Shown here one piece after another: positions 1 to 6,708 of a stretch of 7,995 bases of DNA. Both the position numbers and the translations under genes were made by a program. Within the stretch, counting starts at the first letter, position 1; each line of letters opens with the position of its first letter. The notes under the pieces were generated by a model, which was given only the letters and a program-made list of their open reading frames with translations, made no database searches and had not been told where the DNA came from. The stretch comes from Phycisphaerales bacterium (lineage in GTDB: Bacteria; Planctomycetota; Phycisphaerae; Sedimentisphaerales; Anaerohalosphaeraceae): the NCBI GenBank assembly GCA_003152975.1, contig PMBP01000130.1, positions 1 through 7,995 of the forward strand. Direction: 5' to 3'.

Positions 1-8
1 CGGGGCTT

Positions 9-386
9 TTGCGGAAACAGGAGCGTGCAATGTTGGAAATGGTGTTTCGAGGGGGGTATCGGCCGACCCACATTGCCAGGGCGATGGGGTTGCACCCGTC
101 GAATGTATCGCGACGGATTACAAAAATTGTACGGCGTCTGGCCGGGGGGGAGTACCTATCGTGCCTTCGGCAGCGGGAGCGTTTCAGCGAGCCCGAGTTG
201 GCGATGGCCCGGGAGTATTACCTGCGGGGGCGATCACTGAACGCTATTGCGGCCAAGCTGGGTCTGAGCCGGTACGGTGTTCGCCAGCTGCTGGCCAGTC
301 TGGAGGCCAAACGCAAGCAGATCGCGGCCGAGGGTGAAAAATCCGACAGGAGGCCGAGGTGGGGGAGTTGGTCGAGGACGCATTAG
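9..386 (+). CDS. Small tandem helix-turn-helix protein, sigma-70 region 4-like, 5' end uncertain
   Basis: This is a basic protein of about 125 residues with two predicted helix-turn-helix units. The first (about residues 4-43, containing THIARAMGLHPSNVSRRI) resembles sigma-70 region 4 and similar HTH domains. The second (about residues 62-100, containing LNAIAAKLGLSRYGVRQLL) is a second HTH, followed by a basic, probably disordered tail. The start is unclear. TTG at 9 is the first start codon in view, but the frame is open to the window edge, so the gene may begin outside. ATG at 30 has a well-placed AGGAG at 19-23, yet starting there would trim the first helix of the HTH fold. The gene ends 30 bases before the ABC ATPase gene on the same strand and is probably co-transcribed with it. 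It is likely a DNA-binding regulator or a sigma-like fragment; I do not recognise a named family. Runs of six and seven G (about 50-55 and 144-150) lie within it. Confidence 0.6.
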   Translation: MRKQERAMLEMVFRGGYRPTHIARAMGLHPSNVSRRITKIVRRLAGGEYLSCLRQRERFSEPELAMAREYYLRGRSLNAIAAKLGLSRYGVRQLLASLEAKRKQIAAEGEKSDRRPRWGSWSRTH

Positions 387-405
387 AATAGACAATGGAG
401 AGGAA

Positions 406-410
406 GGAGG
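406..410 (+). promoter_or_regulatory. Shine-Dalgarno site of the ABC ATPase gene
   Basis: GGAGG lies six bases before the ATG at 417. It supports that start and shows that the ABC ATPase is translated from its own strong site in the 30-base gap after the helix-turn-helix gene. Confidence 0.7.
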
Positions 411-416
411 GAGAGC

Positions 417-1148
417 ATGGAAACGATTTTCACGATTCAGCCGGTATCCATGGCGCTGCCGCCGATCACGCCGCGGATGGCGGAGGTGATGCGGATGTAC
501 GGGGTGACGGCGGACCGTCTGCGGGGCAGGCCGAGGGTGGGCGGCTGCGAAGTGTCGTTGCGGCCCGGGCAGATCGCTCTGATCACGGGATTTTCCGGCG
601 CCGGCAAGACGACCGCCCTGACGCAGATGTCGCAGCAGGTGCCGGAGAGCCAGCGCCTGTGGCTGGGGCGGGATCTGGGCGGGGCCGAGCCGAAGGCCGA
701 CAGCGTCATCGACGCGATGGGTGGTGAAACCCGCGAGGCGCTTGCGTGGCTGGCTAAGGCGGGGCTGTCGGACGCGCGGGTGGCGCTGCAGCGGCCGACG
801 CAGCTCAGCGGCGGGCAGTTCTGGCGGTTTCAGTTGGCGCAGGCGCTGGCCTCGACGGCGCGGGTGGTATTCATCGACGAGTTCGCCGCGACGCTGGATG
901 CGATCAATGCCGCGACGGTCTCGCACCGGTTGCGGCGGATTGCCGACGGCGGGGAGAAGATGTTCGTCGTCGCGTCCGGGCGATACGACTTTGCGTGCGA
1001 CCTGTCGCCCGATGTGACCATCGAGATGCGGCACGGCGGGCAGGCGATCGTTACGCCGCGAACAAACACGCCGATTTCAATGGCGAAGCGGAGGGCGTGG
1101 GTGGAAGAAACCTGGCCGAGGTTCTACGGTTTGCAGAATGCCCAATGA
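417..1148 (+). CDS. Stand-alone ABC-type ATPase, COG2401-like (ATPase half of the ABC-acetyltransferase family)
   Basis: This 243-residue soluble protein holds one ABC nucleotide-binding domain and no membrane segments. Visible motifs are Walker A GFSGAGKTT (58-66), the ABC signature LSGGQ (130-134) and Walker B VVFIDEF (150-156), with Asp155 and the catalytic Glu156, followed by a D-loop (ATLD). The usual switch histidine is not evident: the segment after the next strand reads VVASGRYDF (184-192), where related ATPases have Thr-His-Arg. No permease gene is nearby, so a transport role is unlikely. The form IDEF-x-x-x-LD and the downstream acetyltransferase recall COG2401, a family described as an ABC-type ATPase fused to a predicted acetyltransferase and of unknown function. 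Here the two parts are separate genes. ATP binding and some hydrolysis are likely; the target is unknown. The family assignment comes from motif memory, not a search. Confidence 0.8.
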   Translation: METIFTIQPVSMALPPITPRMAEVMRMYGVTADRLRGRPRVGGCEVSLRPGQIALITGFSGAGKTTALTQMSQQVPESQRLWLGRDLGGAEPKADSVIDAMGGETREALAWLAKAGLSDARVALQRPTQLSGGQFWRFQLAQALASTARVVFIDEFAATLDAINAATVSHRLRRIADGGEKMFVVASGRYDFACDLSPDVTIEMRHGGQAIVTPRTNTPISMAKRRAWVEETWPRFYGLQNAQ

Positions 1149-1212
1149 AATAAAGTATCCACGGATTTCACGGATAAATAGGTATATAGTAGAAATAATA
1201 CAGGGGGAAATT
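1149..1212 (+). other. AT-rich spacer between ABC ATPase and acetyltransferase genes, with short tandem repeat
   Basis: This 64-base spacer is much richer in A and T than the genes around it. It holds two copies of CACGGAT at 1160-1166 and 1169-1175, with a nine-base period. A TATAGT at 1185-1190 could be a -10 element, but I see no matching -35 box at the right distance, so an internal promoter is only possible. AGGGGGA at 1202-1208 is the ribosome binding site for the ATG at 1213. The frame is also open back to an ATG at 1138 that overlaps the ATPase stop. The composition and the ribosome binding site argue that this stretch is not translated. Confidence 0.45.
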
Positions 1213-2007
1213 ATGGAAACGAATTTGGTTTCTTCGGGGTGTTCGCTGGTGGAGGAATTGATCGTCGAGCCCGGGACGCGGGCCGAGTATGAGTCGCTGG
1301 CGCATTACCATTACCGCGACGCGGCGCTGGGGCCGGTAGCGGCGATTTTCACGATCCGCCATTGCGGCGTGGCGGCGGCGATGTACGGTCGCGACCCGCT
1401 GGGCGTGCTGGTGGCGACGATGCCGGCGGCGAATCTGGCTCTGCGGACGATCGCCACGGGCGGGCGGCTGCGGAGGGCGGACCGCCGCGAGGAACTGCGG
1501 GCGGTCAACGCCTCCGTGCGGTGCATCGCGCGGGTGATCGTCGAGCCGGCCTATCGCGGCGTGGGCATCGGGACGCGGTTGGTCCCCGAGGCGATTGCGC
1601 GGTTGCCGGTACCCTTCGTCGAGGCGCTAGCGGTGATGGGGCTCGTGCATCCGATCTTCGAGCGGGCGGGCATGGCCGCCTTTCACGGCCCAACACCCCC
1701 GCGCTGCGTGCGATTGACGGGGGCGCTGGAGGCGCTGGGGATCGACGAGCGGATGCGCCTGGACCCGGACACCGCGCACGAACGCATTGAGACACTCAAT
1801 ACTCACGACCGCGGGCGCATCGACGCGGAGTTTCATCGCTTCCTGGGGCCGTACGGCAAGCGCCGCCGCATGGCCGACGGCCGAGAGCGCACGCGATTTG
1901 TCCTCTCGCATCTGACCGAGCGCCCGGTCTATTACCTCCACGAGAAAACGGGGGAAAATTTTCAGCGGGCGCGGACGGTGGGCAGGTCTTTCCAATCGGT
2001 GGTGTAG
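1213..2007 (+). CDS. GNAT-family acetyltransferase, COG2401-like (acetyltransferase half)
   Basis: This 264-residue protein carries a GNAT-type N-acetyltransferase fold. The acetyl-CoA binding motif is clear: [19 protein letters not shown] (106-124), with the R-G-x-G-x-G loop at 115-120. An early HYHYR (31-35) and a late segment [19 protein letters not shown] resemble the acetyltransferase part of COG2401 proteins, where it follows the ABC domain. I chose ATG 1213 because AGGGGGA precedes it at good spacing. An in-frame ATG at 1138 would add 25 residues encoded in AT-rich DNA and would overlap the ATPase stop. The substrate cannot be read from the sequence. The last 46 bases overlap the 3' end of umuC on the other strand. 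The protein probably works with the upstream ATPase, which is inferred from gene order and from the fused form in the family. Confidence 0.75.
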   Translation: METNLVSSGCSLVEELIVEPGTRAEYESLAHYHYRDAALGPVAAIFTIRHCGVAAAMYGRDPLGVLVATMPAANLALRTIATGGRLRRADRREELRAVNASVRCIARVIVEPAYRGVGIGTRLVPEAIARLPVPFVEALAVMGLVHPIFERAGMAAFHGPTPPRCVRLTGALEALGIDERMRLDPDTAHERIETLNTHDRGRIDAEFHRFLGPYGKRRRMADGRERTRFVLSHLTERPVYYLHEKTGENFQRARTVGRSFQSVV

Positions 2008-3227
2008 CGGGGCAAGCGGCGGGCGGATCGGAGGCCCCATTCCGTCTGCGTCCCTTGTGCGGCCCAGAAGATCGGCGGGCCGCTGCGGAGGTTGATGCGA
2101 TCGACGACCTCCATCAGGCGGCGGGACTGCGTGCGGTCGAGGCGGTCGAACAGGCCCAGTTGGATGTGGTCGCGGTCCACCAGGTCCTGCAGGATCACGC
2201 CGGATTTGTGGAAGCGCAGGCCCGGGCGGAACAAATTTTTCACGCAGGCCAGGGCCGTGGCGATCAGCTCGCGGCTGTCGCTGGCGGGCCGTGCGAAGGT
2301 CACCGTCTGGGCGTTGAAGTACGGGCGCTGCTGCTCGAAGCGGCTGGTCATCACATAGACCGACATCACGCCGGCGGCGCGGTTTTCCTGACGGAGTTTT
2401 TCACCGGCGCGGGCGGCCCAGGTCGCCGTCGCCTCTTGGAGGGCCTGGAGCGTCTCGATTTTTTTGCCGAAGGAACGCGAAACGATAATACTCTTTTTGG
2501 CCGGCGGGTTTTCCTCCAGGCCAAAGCAGCGGGTCCCCTGCAGTTCGTACAGCGTCCGCAGGCCATTGACGCCGAGCAGCCGGCGCACGCGTTCACCGTC
2601 GGCTTGGCGCAGGGCCAGCGCGTCGGCGATCCCGATGCCTTGCAGCTTCTTGCCCCCGCGCGGGCCGATCCCCCAGACATCGGCAACCTCGATTTTTCGC
2701 AGGGCTTCGATTTGCGAGGCCGGGTCCGTCAGGTCCAGTATGCCCATTGCCGTCGGCGTGCGCTTGGCGAGGCGATTGGCCGCCTTGGCCAGCGTCTTGG
2801 TTGGGCCGATACCGATCGAAACCGGGATGCCGGTCCATTGGCGGACGGTGTCGCGGATCATTCGGCAATACGCGGTCGCGTCCTGCGGGATGCCCGCCAA
2901 ATCCAGGAAGGCCTCGTCGATCGAATAGACCTCCATCCGCGGCGCAAACTGCGCGACTGTCTCCATCACGCGGACGGACATGTCGGCATAGAGCGCATAG
3001 TTGGACGAGAAGACCTCCACGCCGAGCCGCCGGAAATCCTCCTCCAGCTTGAAGGCCGGACGGCCCATCGGGATCTCCAGGGCCTTGGCCTCATTCGAGC
3101 GGGCGACGATGCAGCCGTCGTTGTTGCTGAGCACGACGATCGGCCGACCCTTCAGCCGCGGGTCAAACACCCGCTCGCAGGAGGCGTAAAAATTGTTGCA
3201 ATCGACGAGTGCGAATATCGGGTTCAT
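1962..3227 (-). CDS. umuC: UmuC, catalytic subunit of DNA polymerase V (Y-family translesion polymerase)
   Basis: This 421-residue protein matches the 422 residues of E. coli UmuC in length and layout. It copies past DNA lesions in the SOS response, at the cost of mutations, as part of a complex with processed UmuD. The palm carries the metal-binding acids: Asp9 in [11 protein letters not shown] and Asp104-Glu105 in YSIDEAFLD. Helix-hairpin-helix-like sequence ([15 protein letters not shown], 195-209) and a little-finger region follow. A beta-clamp binding motif QLGLF is at 356-360, almost exactly where UmuC carries it. The C-terminal tail ending in [10 protein letters not shown] is typical of the UmuC-specific extension. 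The start is the ATG at 3227, whose first bases overlap the umuD stop as ATGA. An upstream in-frame ATG at 3260 would sit inside umuD and is unlikely. The gene is intact, with all key residues present. Confidence 0.95.
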   Translation of the reverse strand: MNPIFALVDCNNFYASCERVFDPRLKGRPIVVLSNNDGCIVARSNEAKALEIPMGRPAFKLEEDFRRLGVEVFSSNYALYADMSVRVMETVAQFAPRMEVYSIDEAFLDLAGIPQDATAYCRMIRDTVRQWTGIPVSIGIGPTKTLAKAANRLAKRTPTAMGILDLTDPASQIEALRKIEVADVWGIGPRGGKKLQGIGIADALALRQADGERVRRLLGVNGLRTLYELQGTRCFGLEENPPAKKSIIVSRSFGKKIETLQALQEATATWAARAGEKLRQENRAAGVMSVYVMTSRFEQQRPYFNAQTVTFARPASDSRELIATALACVKNLFRPGLRFHKSGVILQDLVDRDHIQLGLFDRLDRTQSRRLMEVVDRINLRSGPPIFWAAQGTQTEWGLRSARRLPRYTTDWKDLPTVRAR

Positions 3228-3655
3228 AGCGAATGGATCACATGCGTGACCACGCCCCAAACCTCGAAGGGGCGGTCGCCGCTGATTTCCTGCGCGGGGT
3301 AGTCGCGGTTTTCGGGCTCCAGCGACAGCTTACCGCGGCGGATGCGGATCCGCTTGACGGTCAACTCGCCGTCGAGGTCGGCGATGACCACATTCTTGTC
3401 GTGCGCCTGCAGGGAGCGGTCCACCACCAGCAGATCGCCGTGGTGGATGCCCGCCCCAATCATCGAATCGCCCGTGACCCGCACAAAGAAGGTCGCCGCG
3501 GGGTTGTGGATCAGATGGCGGTTGAGGTCGAGCTTGTCCTCCTCGTAGTCGGCCGCCGGCGACGGATACCCCGCCGAGACCCGCGCGTTGACCAAGGGTA
3601 TCGGGCATGGACCCGACACCCGTGGCGTATAGACCACTTCGACTTTCGTTTTCAT
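3224..3655 (-). CDS. umuD: UmuD, self-cleaving S24 peptidase subunit of DNA polymerase V
   Basis: This 143-residue protein belongs to the LexA/UmuD S24 family. In UmuD, contact with the RecA filament triggers self-cleavage near the N-terminus, and the product UmuD' joins UmuC as active polymerase V. The probable cleavage site is Ala28-Gly29 in RVSAGYPSP. The catalytic serine is Ser64 in TGDSMIGAG and the general base is Lys101 in LTVKRIRI, spaced as in E. coli (Ser60 and Lys97). There is no N-terminal DNA-binding domain, so this is UmuD and not LexA. I chose ATG 3655 because GGGGGA precedes it; an ATG at 3676 would add seven residues and has no good ribosome binding site. The TGA stop overlaps the umuC start as ATGA, so the two proteins are translationally coupled and probably made in fixed ratio. 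Confidence 0.93.
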   Translation of the reverse strand: MKTKVEVVYTPRVSGPCPIPLVNARVSAGYPSPAADYEEDKLDLNRHLIHNPAATFFVRVTGDSMIGAGIHHGDLLVVDRSLQAHDKNVVIADLDGELTVKRIRIRRGKLSLEPENRDYPAQEISGDRPFEVWGVVTHVIHSL

Positions 3656-3697
3656 CGCTGGTTCCCCCGCCGGCATCGCCCGTCGCCGGACAACCCC

Positions 3698-3725
3698 ACG
3701 ATACCATCCCGCCGGCCGCTGTCAA
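3698..3725 (-). promoter_or_regulatory. Predicted sigma-70-type promoter of umuDC
   Basis: On the minus strand a perfect TTGACA (-35, 3725-3720) is followed after 16 bases by TATCGT (-10, 3703-3698), four of six consensus bases. It lies about 43 bases ahead of the umuD start. Transcription would begin near 3690 and give a short leader. TTGGCC is repeated twice directly upstream of the -35 box (about 3738-3726, also forming a GGCC-AAA-GGCC palindrome), and a ten-base palindrome GACGGCCGTC sits at 3754-3763. Either could bind a regulator. I see no SOS box of the E. coli or Bacillus type. Confidence 0.6.
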
Positions 3726-3753
3726 GGCCAAAGGCCAATCCCGAAGAAAACCC

Positions 3754-3763
3754 GACGGCCGTC
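3754..3763. promoter_or_regulatory. Ten-base perfect palindrome upstream of the umuDC promoter
   Basis: GACGGCCGTC reads the same on both strands and lies about 30 bases upstream of the umuDC -35 box, next to a strongly AT-rich tract (about 3764-3830). It is too compact to form a useful hairpin, so an operator half-site pair is more plausible than a terminator. GC-rich DNA yields such palindromes by chance, so this is only a candidate. Confidence 0.2.
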
Positions 3764-3810
3764 TATTTTAGATTTTTTATCTGTGTTTTTACTATTTTAT
3801 GTTTGATCGT

Positions 3811-5055
3811 TTATTTTTTGTTTCGCAGCGCCAAAAATACCGCCGACGCCACAATACAGCACGCCCCCCCCACCGCCACCGTCCCCGGCGCCCCCAGCTG
3901 CGTCTGGGCCGCCGCCCCCGCCAGCAGACTCCCCAGCGGCATGATCCCCTGGAACGCCATGCTGAATAGCGCCATCACCCGCCCGCGGTTGGCATCCTCG
4001 GCCTGGGTTTGCAGCAGCGTATTGCCCGCCGCCACCACGCTGACCGCCGCAAATCCGATCACCGGCAAAACCGCCAGCGTCATCCACAATTCCCGCGCCA
4101 TCGACAGCCCCACCAGCCCCACGCCCAGGGCCCCCGCCGCCGCCCCGACCCCCCGATGCAGCGTCGCCGTCGATCGCCGCGCCGCCAGCACCAGCCCCCC
4201 GGCCAGCGCCCCGACGCCCGTGGCCGTCGTCAAAAATCCCAGCGTCCGCGGCCCGCCGTGCAAAATATCCCGCGCAAAAACCGGCATCAGCACCCCGTAC
4301 GGGATTCCGACCAGACTCACCACAGCAATCATCCCCAGGATCGTCCGGATCTGCCGCCGCTGCCACACGAACCGCAACCCCTCGGCCAGTTCATGCAAAA
4401 TCCGCCCATGCTCCCCCCGCCGCGCGGTCGGCGGCACCCGCATCATCCACAGCGCCGCGATCACCGCCGCGAAGCTCACCGCGTTCAGCGCAAAACAGAT
4501 CCCCTCGCCCACCGTCGCCACCAGCACCCCCGCCACGGCAGGCCCCACCAGCCGCGACGCGTTAAACAGCGACGAGTTCAGCGCGATCGCGTTGGGCAGA
4601 TCCTCCCGCCGTTCGACCATCTGCACCACGAACGCGTGCCGCGCCGGCATGTCGAACGCGTTGACCACCCCCAGCGCCGCCGCCAGCGCGATCACCTGCC
4701 AGACCTCCACCACGCCGGAGATCACCACCGCCGCCAGCGCCGCCGCCTGCAATGCCGCCAACCCCTGCGTGAGGATCAGCGTCCGCCGCAGGTCCCACCG
4801 ATCGACCATCACCCCGGCCACCGGCCCCAGAAAAAACGCCGGGATCTGCCCGGCGAACGCCACCGTCCCCAGCAGCAGCTTCGAGCCCGTCAGCCGATAC
4901 ACCAGCCACCCCATCGCGACATGCGCCATCCACAACCCAACCAGCGACACAAACTGCCCGCCGAACCACAGCCGGTAGTTGGGCGACCCCAGCGCACGCC
5001 ACATCCCCGATACGGGAACCGACTCCGCTGCTTCTAATTCACTGTTTTCATTCAT
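3811..5055 (-). CDS. MFS exporter, EntS/MFS_3 (DHA3) type
   Basis: This 414-residue inner-membrane protein has about 12 hydrophobic helices in two halves and fits the major facilitator superfamily. The loop between helices 2 and 3 carries the signature GPVAGVMVDRWDLRR (77-91). ALNSSLFNASRLVGPAVAG (158-176) and the later NRGRVMALFSM (356-366) are typical of the EntS-like MFS_3 group, which includes enterobactin and drug exporters driven by the proton gradient. A short charged N-terminus precedes helix 1. The ATG at 5055 is the natural start, but only a weak ribosome binding site precedes it. The gene lies 155 bases upstream of umuD, which has its own promoter, so the two are probably separate units. 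No siderophore or antibiotic synthesis genes are in view, so the substrate is unknown. The + strand here is strikingly C-rich, which creates long spurious antisense frames. Confidence 0.88.
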   Translation of the reverse strand: MNENSELEAAESVPVSGMWRALGSPNYRLWFGGQFVSLVGLWMAHVAMGWLVYRLTGSKLLLGTVAFAGQIPAFFLGPVAGVMVDRWDLRRTLILTQGLAALQAAALAAVVISGVVEVWQVIALAAALGVVNAFDMPARHAFVVQMVERREDLPNAIALNSSLFNASRLVGPAVAGVLVATVGEGICFALNAVSFAAVIAALWMMRVPPTARRGEHGRILHELAEGLRFVWQRRQIRTILGMIAVVSLVGIPYGVLMPVFARDILHGGPRTLGFLTTATGVGALAGGLVLAARRSTATLHRGVGAAAGALGVGLVGLSMARELWMTLAVLPVIGFAAVSVVAAGNTLLQTQAEDANRGRVMALFSMAFQGIMPLGSLLAGAAAQTQLGAPGTVAVGGACCIVASAVFLALRNKK

Positions 5056-5415
5056 CGTATCAACAAAAGAGCTTGGCCCTTTTCCTGCATCCTATTTGAA
5101 TTCGGGGTAGGAATGATCCAGCCCGAACTTGGTTTTTTCAGATCCATAAGTCCTTGTAGTTATTGAAGATAGCGTCAATCCATGAAAAGTCGAAGCCCGA
5201 CTTCGATTTTTCAAAGCGTTCATCCTACCGTCAGTTCCCCCAACCGCAACAACGATCCCGCGAATTTGCCATACCATAGGGCCCGACGATTGTCCGGCCA
5301 TTTTTTGCGTCGATCGGGAATTCGGGGAATTCAAAAGGCGAAGGTTGGGGACAGATCGAATGCACGGGGCGGTTTCATGGACCGGCATCCACGGTATGGG
5401 TCCGCTCCCGGGGGG
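5056..5415. other. Non-coding spacer with a hairpin and short repeats
   Basis: These 360 bases hold no gene I can support. A 98-codon open frame on the minus strand (5388-5092) shows no family signature and no convincing ribosome binding site. The stretch contains the hairpin at 5190-5211 and an imperfect 20-base direct repeat of the form AGCCCGA(A)CTT..TTTTTTCA at about 5120-5140 and 5194-5213. It also contains two GAATTC hexamers four bases apart (5318-5323 and 5327-5332). The promoter of the MFS gene should lie in its left part, but I see no clear -35/-10 pair. Confidence 0.5.
5190..5211. terminator. Probable intrinsic terminator, possibly bidirectional
   Basis: The inverted repeat TCGAAG-CCCGA-CTTCGA is followed on the + strand by TTTTT. 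On the minus strand the same stem is followed by CTTTTC. For minus-strand transcription it would end the magnesium-transport operon about 205 bases after its last stop and before the MFS gene. The six-base-pair stem is short and only half GC, so termination may be weak. Confidence 0.4.
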
Positions 5416-6696
5416 CTACAACAAAAACAGGTGTTTCAGACTCATGACATCCCGGTAGGTGACCACGCCCAGCATTTTCCCCTGGGGGTCGGTCAGGGGC
5501 AAGGCGCGGAAACTGTATCGGGAGAACAGCACAGCGGCATCCTTCAGGGTGCTTTCGAGATTCAAACAGACCGCCTTGGTGGTCATGATATTCTTCAGCG
5601 GCATTTCCTCGTCGGCCATCAACAACTCCTTGAGGTCGATAACCCCCAGGAGCAGCCCCTGATCGTCCAGGACATACAGATACATGATCGCCTCTTTTCC
5701 CTTGGCGGCCCGCTGGAAGGCCCGCCGGGTCTGCTGGACCGTTTTGTCGGGCGGGAATTTCAGGAAGTTGGACGCGGCAAAATCGACGATCTTGACATCG
5801 TGTTTTTCGAGAATGGCCTGGACCTTGACGGCGTTTTCCTCGTGCAGCAGTTTGAGGATTTCCTGGACTTCCCACCACGGCAGCACGGAAAGCAGGTCGG
5901 CGGCCTGGCCGGGGGTCATCTCGTTGATCAGGATGGCCGCCTTGTCTTTGGTCAGGGACGCGATGAGGTCTCGTTGGACCTTGGGGTCCAGTTCCTCCAG
6001 CGTATCCGACGCCCGGTCGGTATCCAACTGGTGAAACAGGGCCATACGGTGTTCATGCCCTAACTCCTCCAGAATATCGGCGATATCGACCGGGGCCATG
6101 TCCGCCAGTTGTTCTTTGAGGACCTTGAGCTTGATATCGCCCTTGAAGCTGTCGAGGTGACCAGGAAGGGGTTCGACATACTGCCAGGCGACCATCTGAT
6201 TGCGAATTTTGACGGCCAGGGTCGAGATGAAGTCGGCCAGCCAGCGCAGTCCGATTCTGCGCAACAGCCCGGTTTTGCTCAGATCGACTTCCGTGACATA
6301 CAGCCGGCCCTTCTTGAGAACCAGTTTAACGTCATAGACGACCTCGATCTCGCGGCCCTCCCCATCCAGCACGCGCTTGTCGAGGATATAATCCCTCAAC
6401 AGGACCGCGCCTTCGGGAGGAGAGACCGCATAAGGCCCGACCTGGTCCACATCCAGAACCACCCGCCAGGGTTCCGCCAGGTGAAGTTTCTCCCACGGTA
6501 TGATCAGGTCGGGATCTCCCAGAGGCCGGCCCACGACCACATGGGTCACTTCGGCATACTTGTCCTTGTCGAGGATGATCAGATCGGACAACTTGCCGAT
6601 CTTTCGGTCCGACCAATACACCGGCGTCTTGACGATCTCGCTGAGGAAAATCGCGTGATCCGGCGTCGTATGGTTTGTGCCCGTTGGCGCGTTCAT
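5416..6696 (-). CDS. Soluble PRC-barrel / MgtE N-terminal / paired CBS domain protein, likely Mg2+-sensing partner of the NRAMP transporter
   Basis: This 426-residue protein has no membrane segments. Two PRC-barrel-like units come first: about residues 15-90 (VYWSDRKIGKLSDLIIL) and about 95-150 (LLRDYILDKRVLDGEGREI to GLLRRIG). A superhelical MgtE N-terminal domain follows at about 190-300 (LADMAPVDIADILEEL and LINEMTPGQAADLLSVLP). Two CBS domains close the protein, about 308-360 and 368-422. In the magnesium channel MgtE, the N domain and CBS pair form the cytosolic Mg2+ sensor that gates the pore, and CBS pairs also bind adenine nucleotides. Here the MgtE pore domain is absent and the protein ends after the CBS pair. 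The gene follows the small membrane protein gene by 12 bases, with GGAG at good distance from its ATG. A role in sensing Mg2+ for the neighbouring NRAMP transporter is inferred from the domains and the operon. Confidence 0.88.
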   Translation of the reverse strand: MNAPTGTNHTTPDHAIFLSEIVKTPVYWSDRKIGKLSDLIILDKDKYAEVTHVVVGRPLGDPDLIIPWEKLHLAEPWRVVLDVDQVGPYAVSPPEGAVLLRDYILDKRVLDGEGREIEVVYDVKLVLKKGRLYVTEVDLSKTGLLRRIGLRWLADFISTLAVKIRNQMVAWQYVEPLPGHLDSFKGDIKLKVLKEQLADMAPVDIADILEELGHEHRMALFHQLDTDRASDTLEELDPKVQRDLIASLTKDKAAILINEMTPGQAADLLSVLPWWEVQEILKLLHEENAVKVQAILEKHDVKIVDFAASNFLKFPPDKTVQQTRRAFQRAAKGKEAIMYLYVLDDQGLLLGVIDLKELLMADEEMPLKNIMTTKAVCLNLESTLKDAAVLFSRYSFRALPLTDPQGKMLGVVTYRDVMSLKHLFLL

Positions 6697-6708
6697 GTCC
6701 GGCTCCGA

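Noticed and set aside
234..1034. A 266-codon open frame on the minus strand
   Set aside because: It is antisense to the HTH and ABC ATPase genes and is made of Arg, Pro and His-rich sequence with no motif.
417..1148. Reading the ABC protein as the ATPase of a transporter
   Set aside because: No permease or binding-protein gene is adjacent. The MFS and NRAMP genes use other energy sources and lie on the other strand.
2055..3302. A 415-codon open frame on the + strand
   Set aside because: It mirrors umuC, whose catalytic and clamp-binding motifs are all intact on the minus strand.
3224..3655. Calling the S24 peptidase LexA or a phage repressor
   Set aside because: There is no N-terminal DNA-binding domain, the length fits UmuD, and it is coupled to umuC.
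3764..3830. AT-rich tract as an intrinsic terminator of the MFS gene
   Set aside because: In the MFS direction the tract reads A-rich, not U-rich, and no GC-rich stem precedes it.
3233..4978. A 581-codon open frame on the + strand
   Set aside because: It lies antisense across umuD and the MFS gene. Its translation is rich in Pro, Arg, Thr and Ala with no domain signature, as expected from a C-rich strand opposite a real gene.
4009..5037. A 342-codon open frame on the + strand
   Set aside because: It is antisense to the MFS gene, and its product is dominated by His, Arg, Pro and Gln with no fold-like pattern.
5092..5388. A 98-codon minus-strand open frame in the spacer
   Set aside because: No family signature and no convincing ribosome binding site, and the terminator-like hairpin falls inside it.
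5182..6063. A 293-codon open frame on the + strand
   Set aside because: It runs antisense to the MgtE_N/CBS gene, whose domain pattern is clear, and has no signature of its own.
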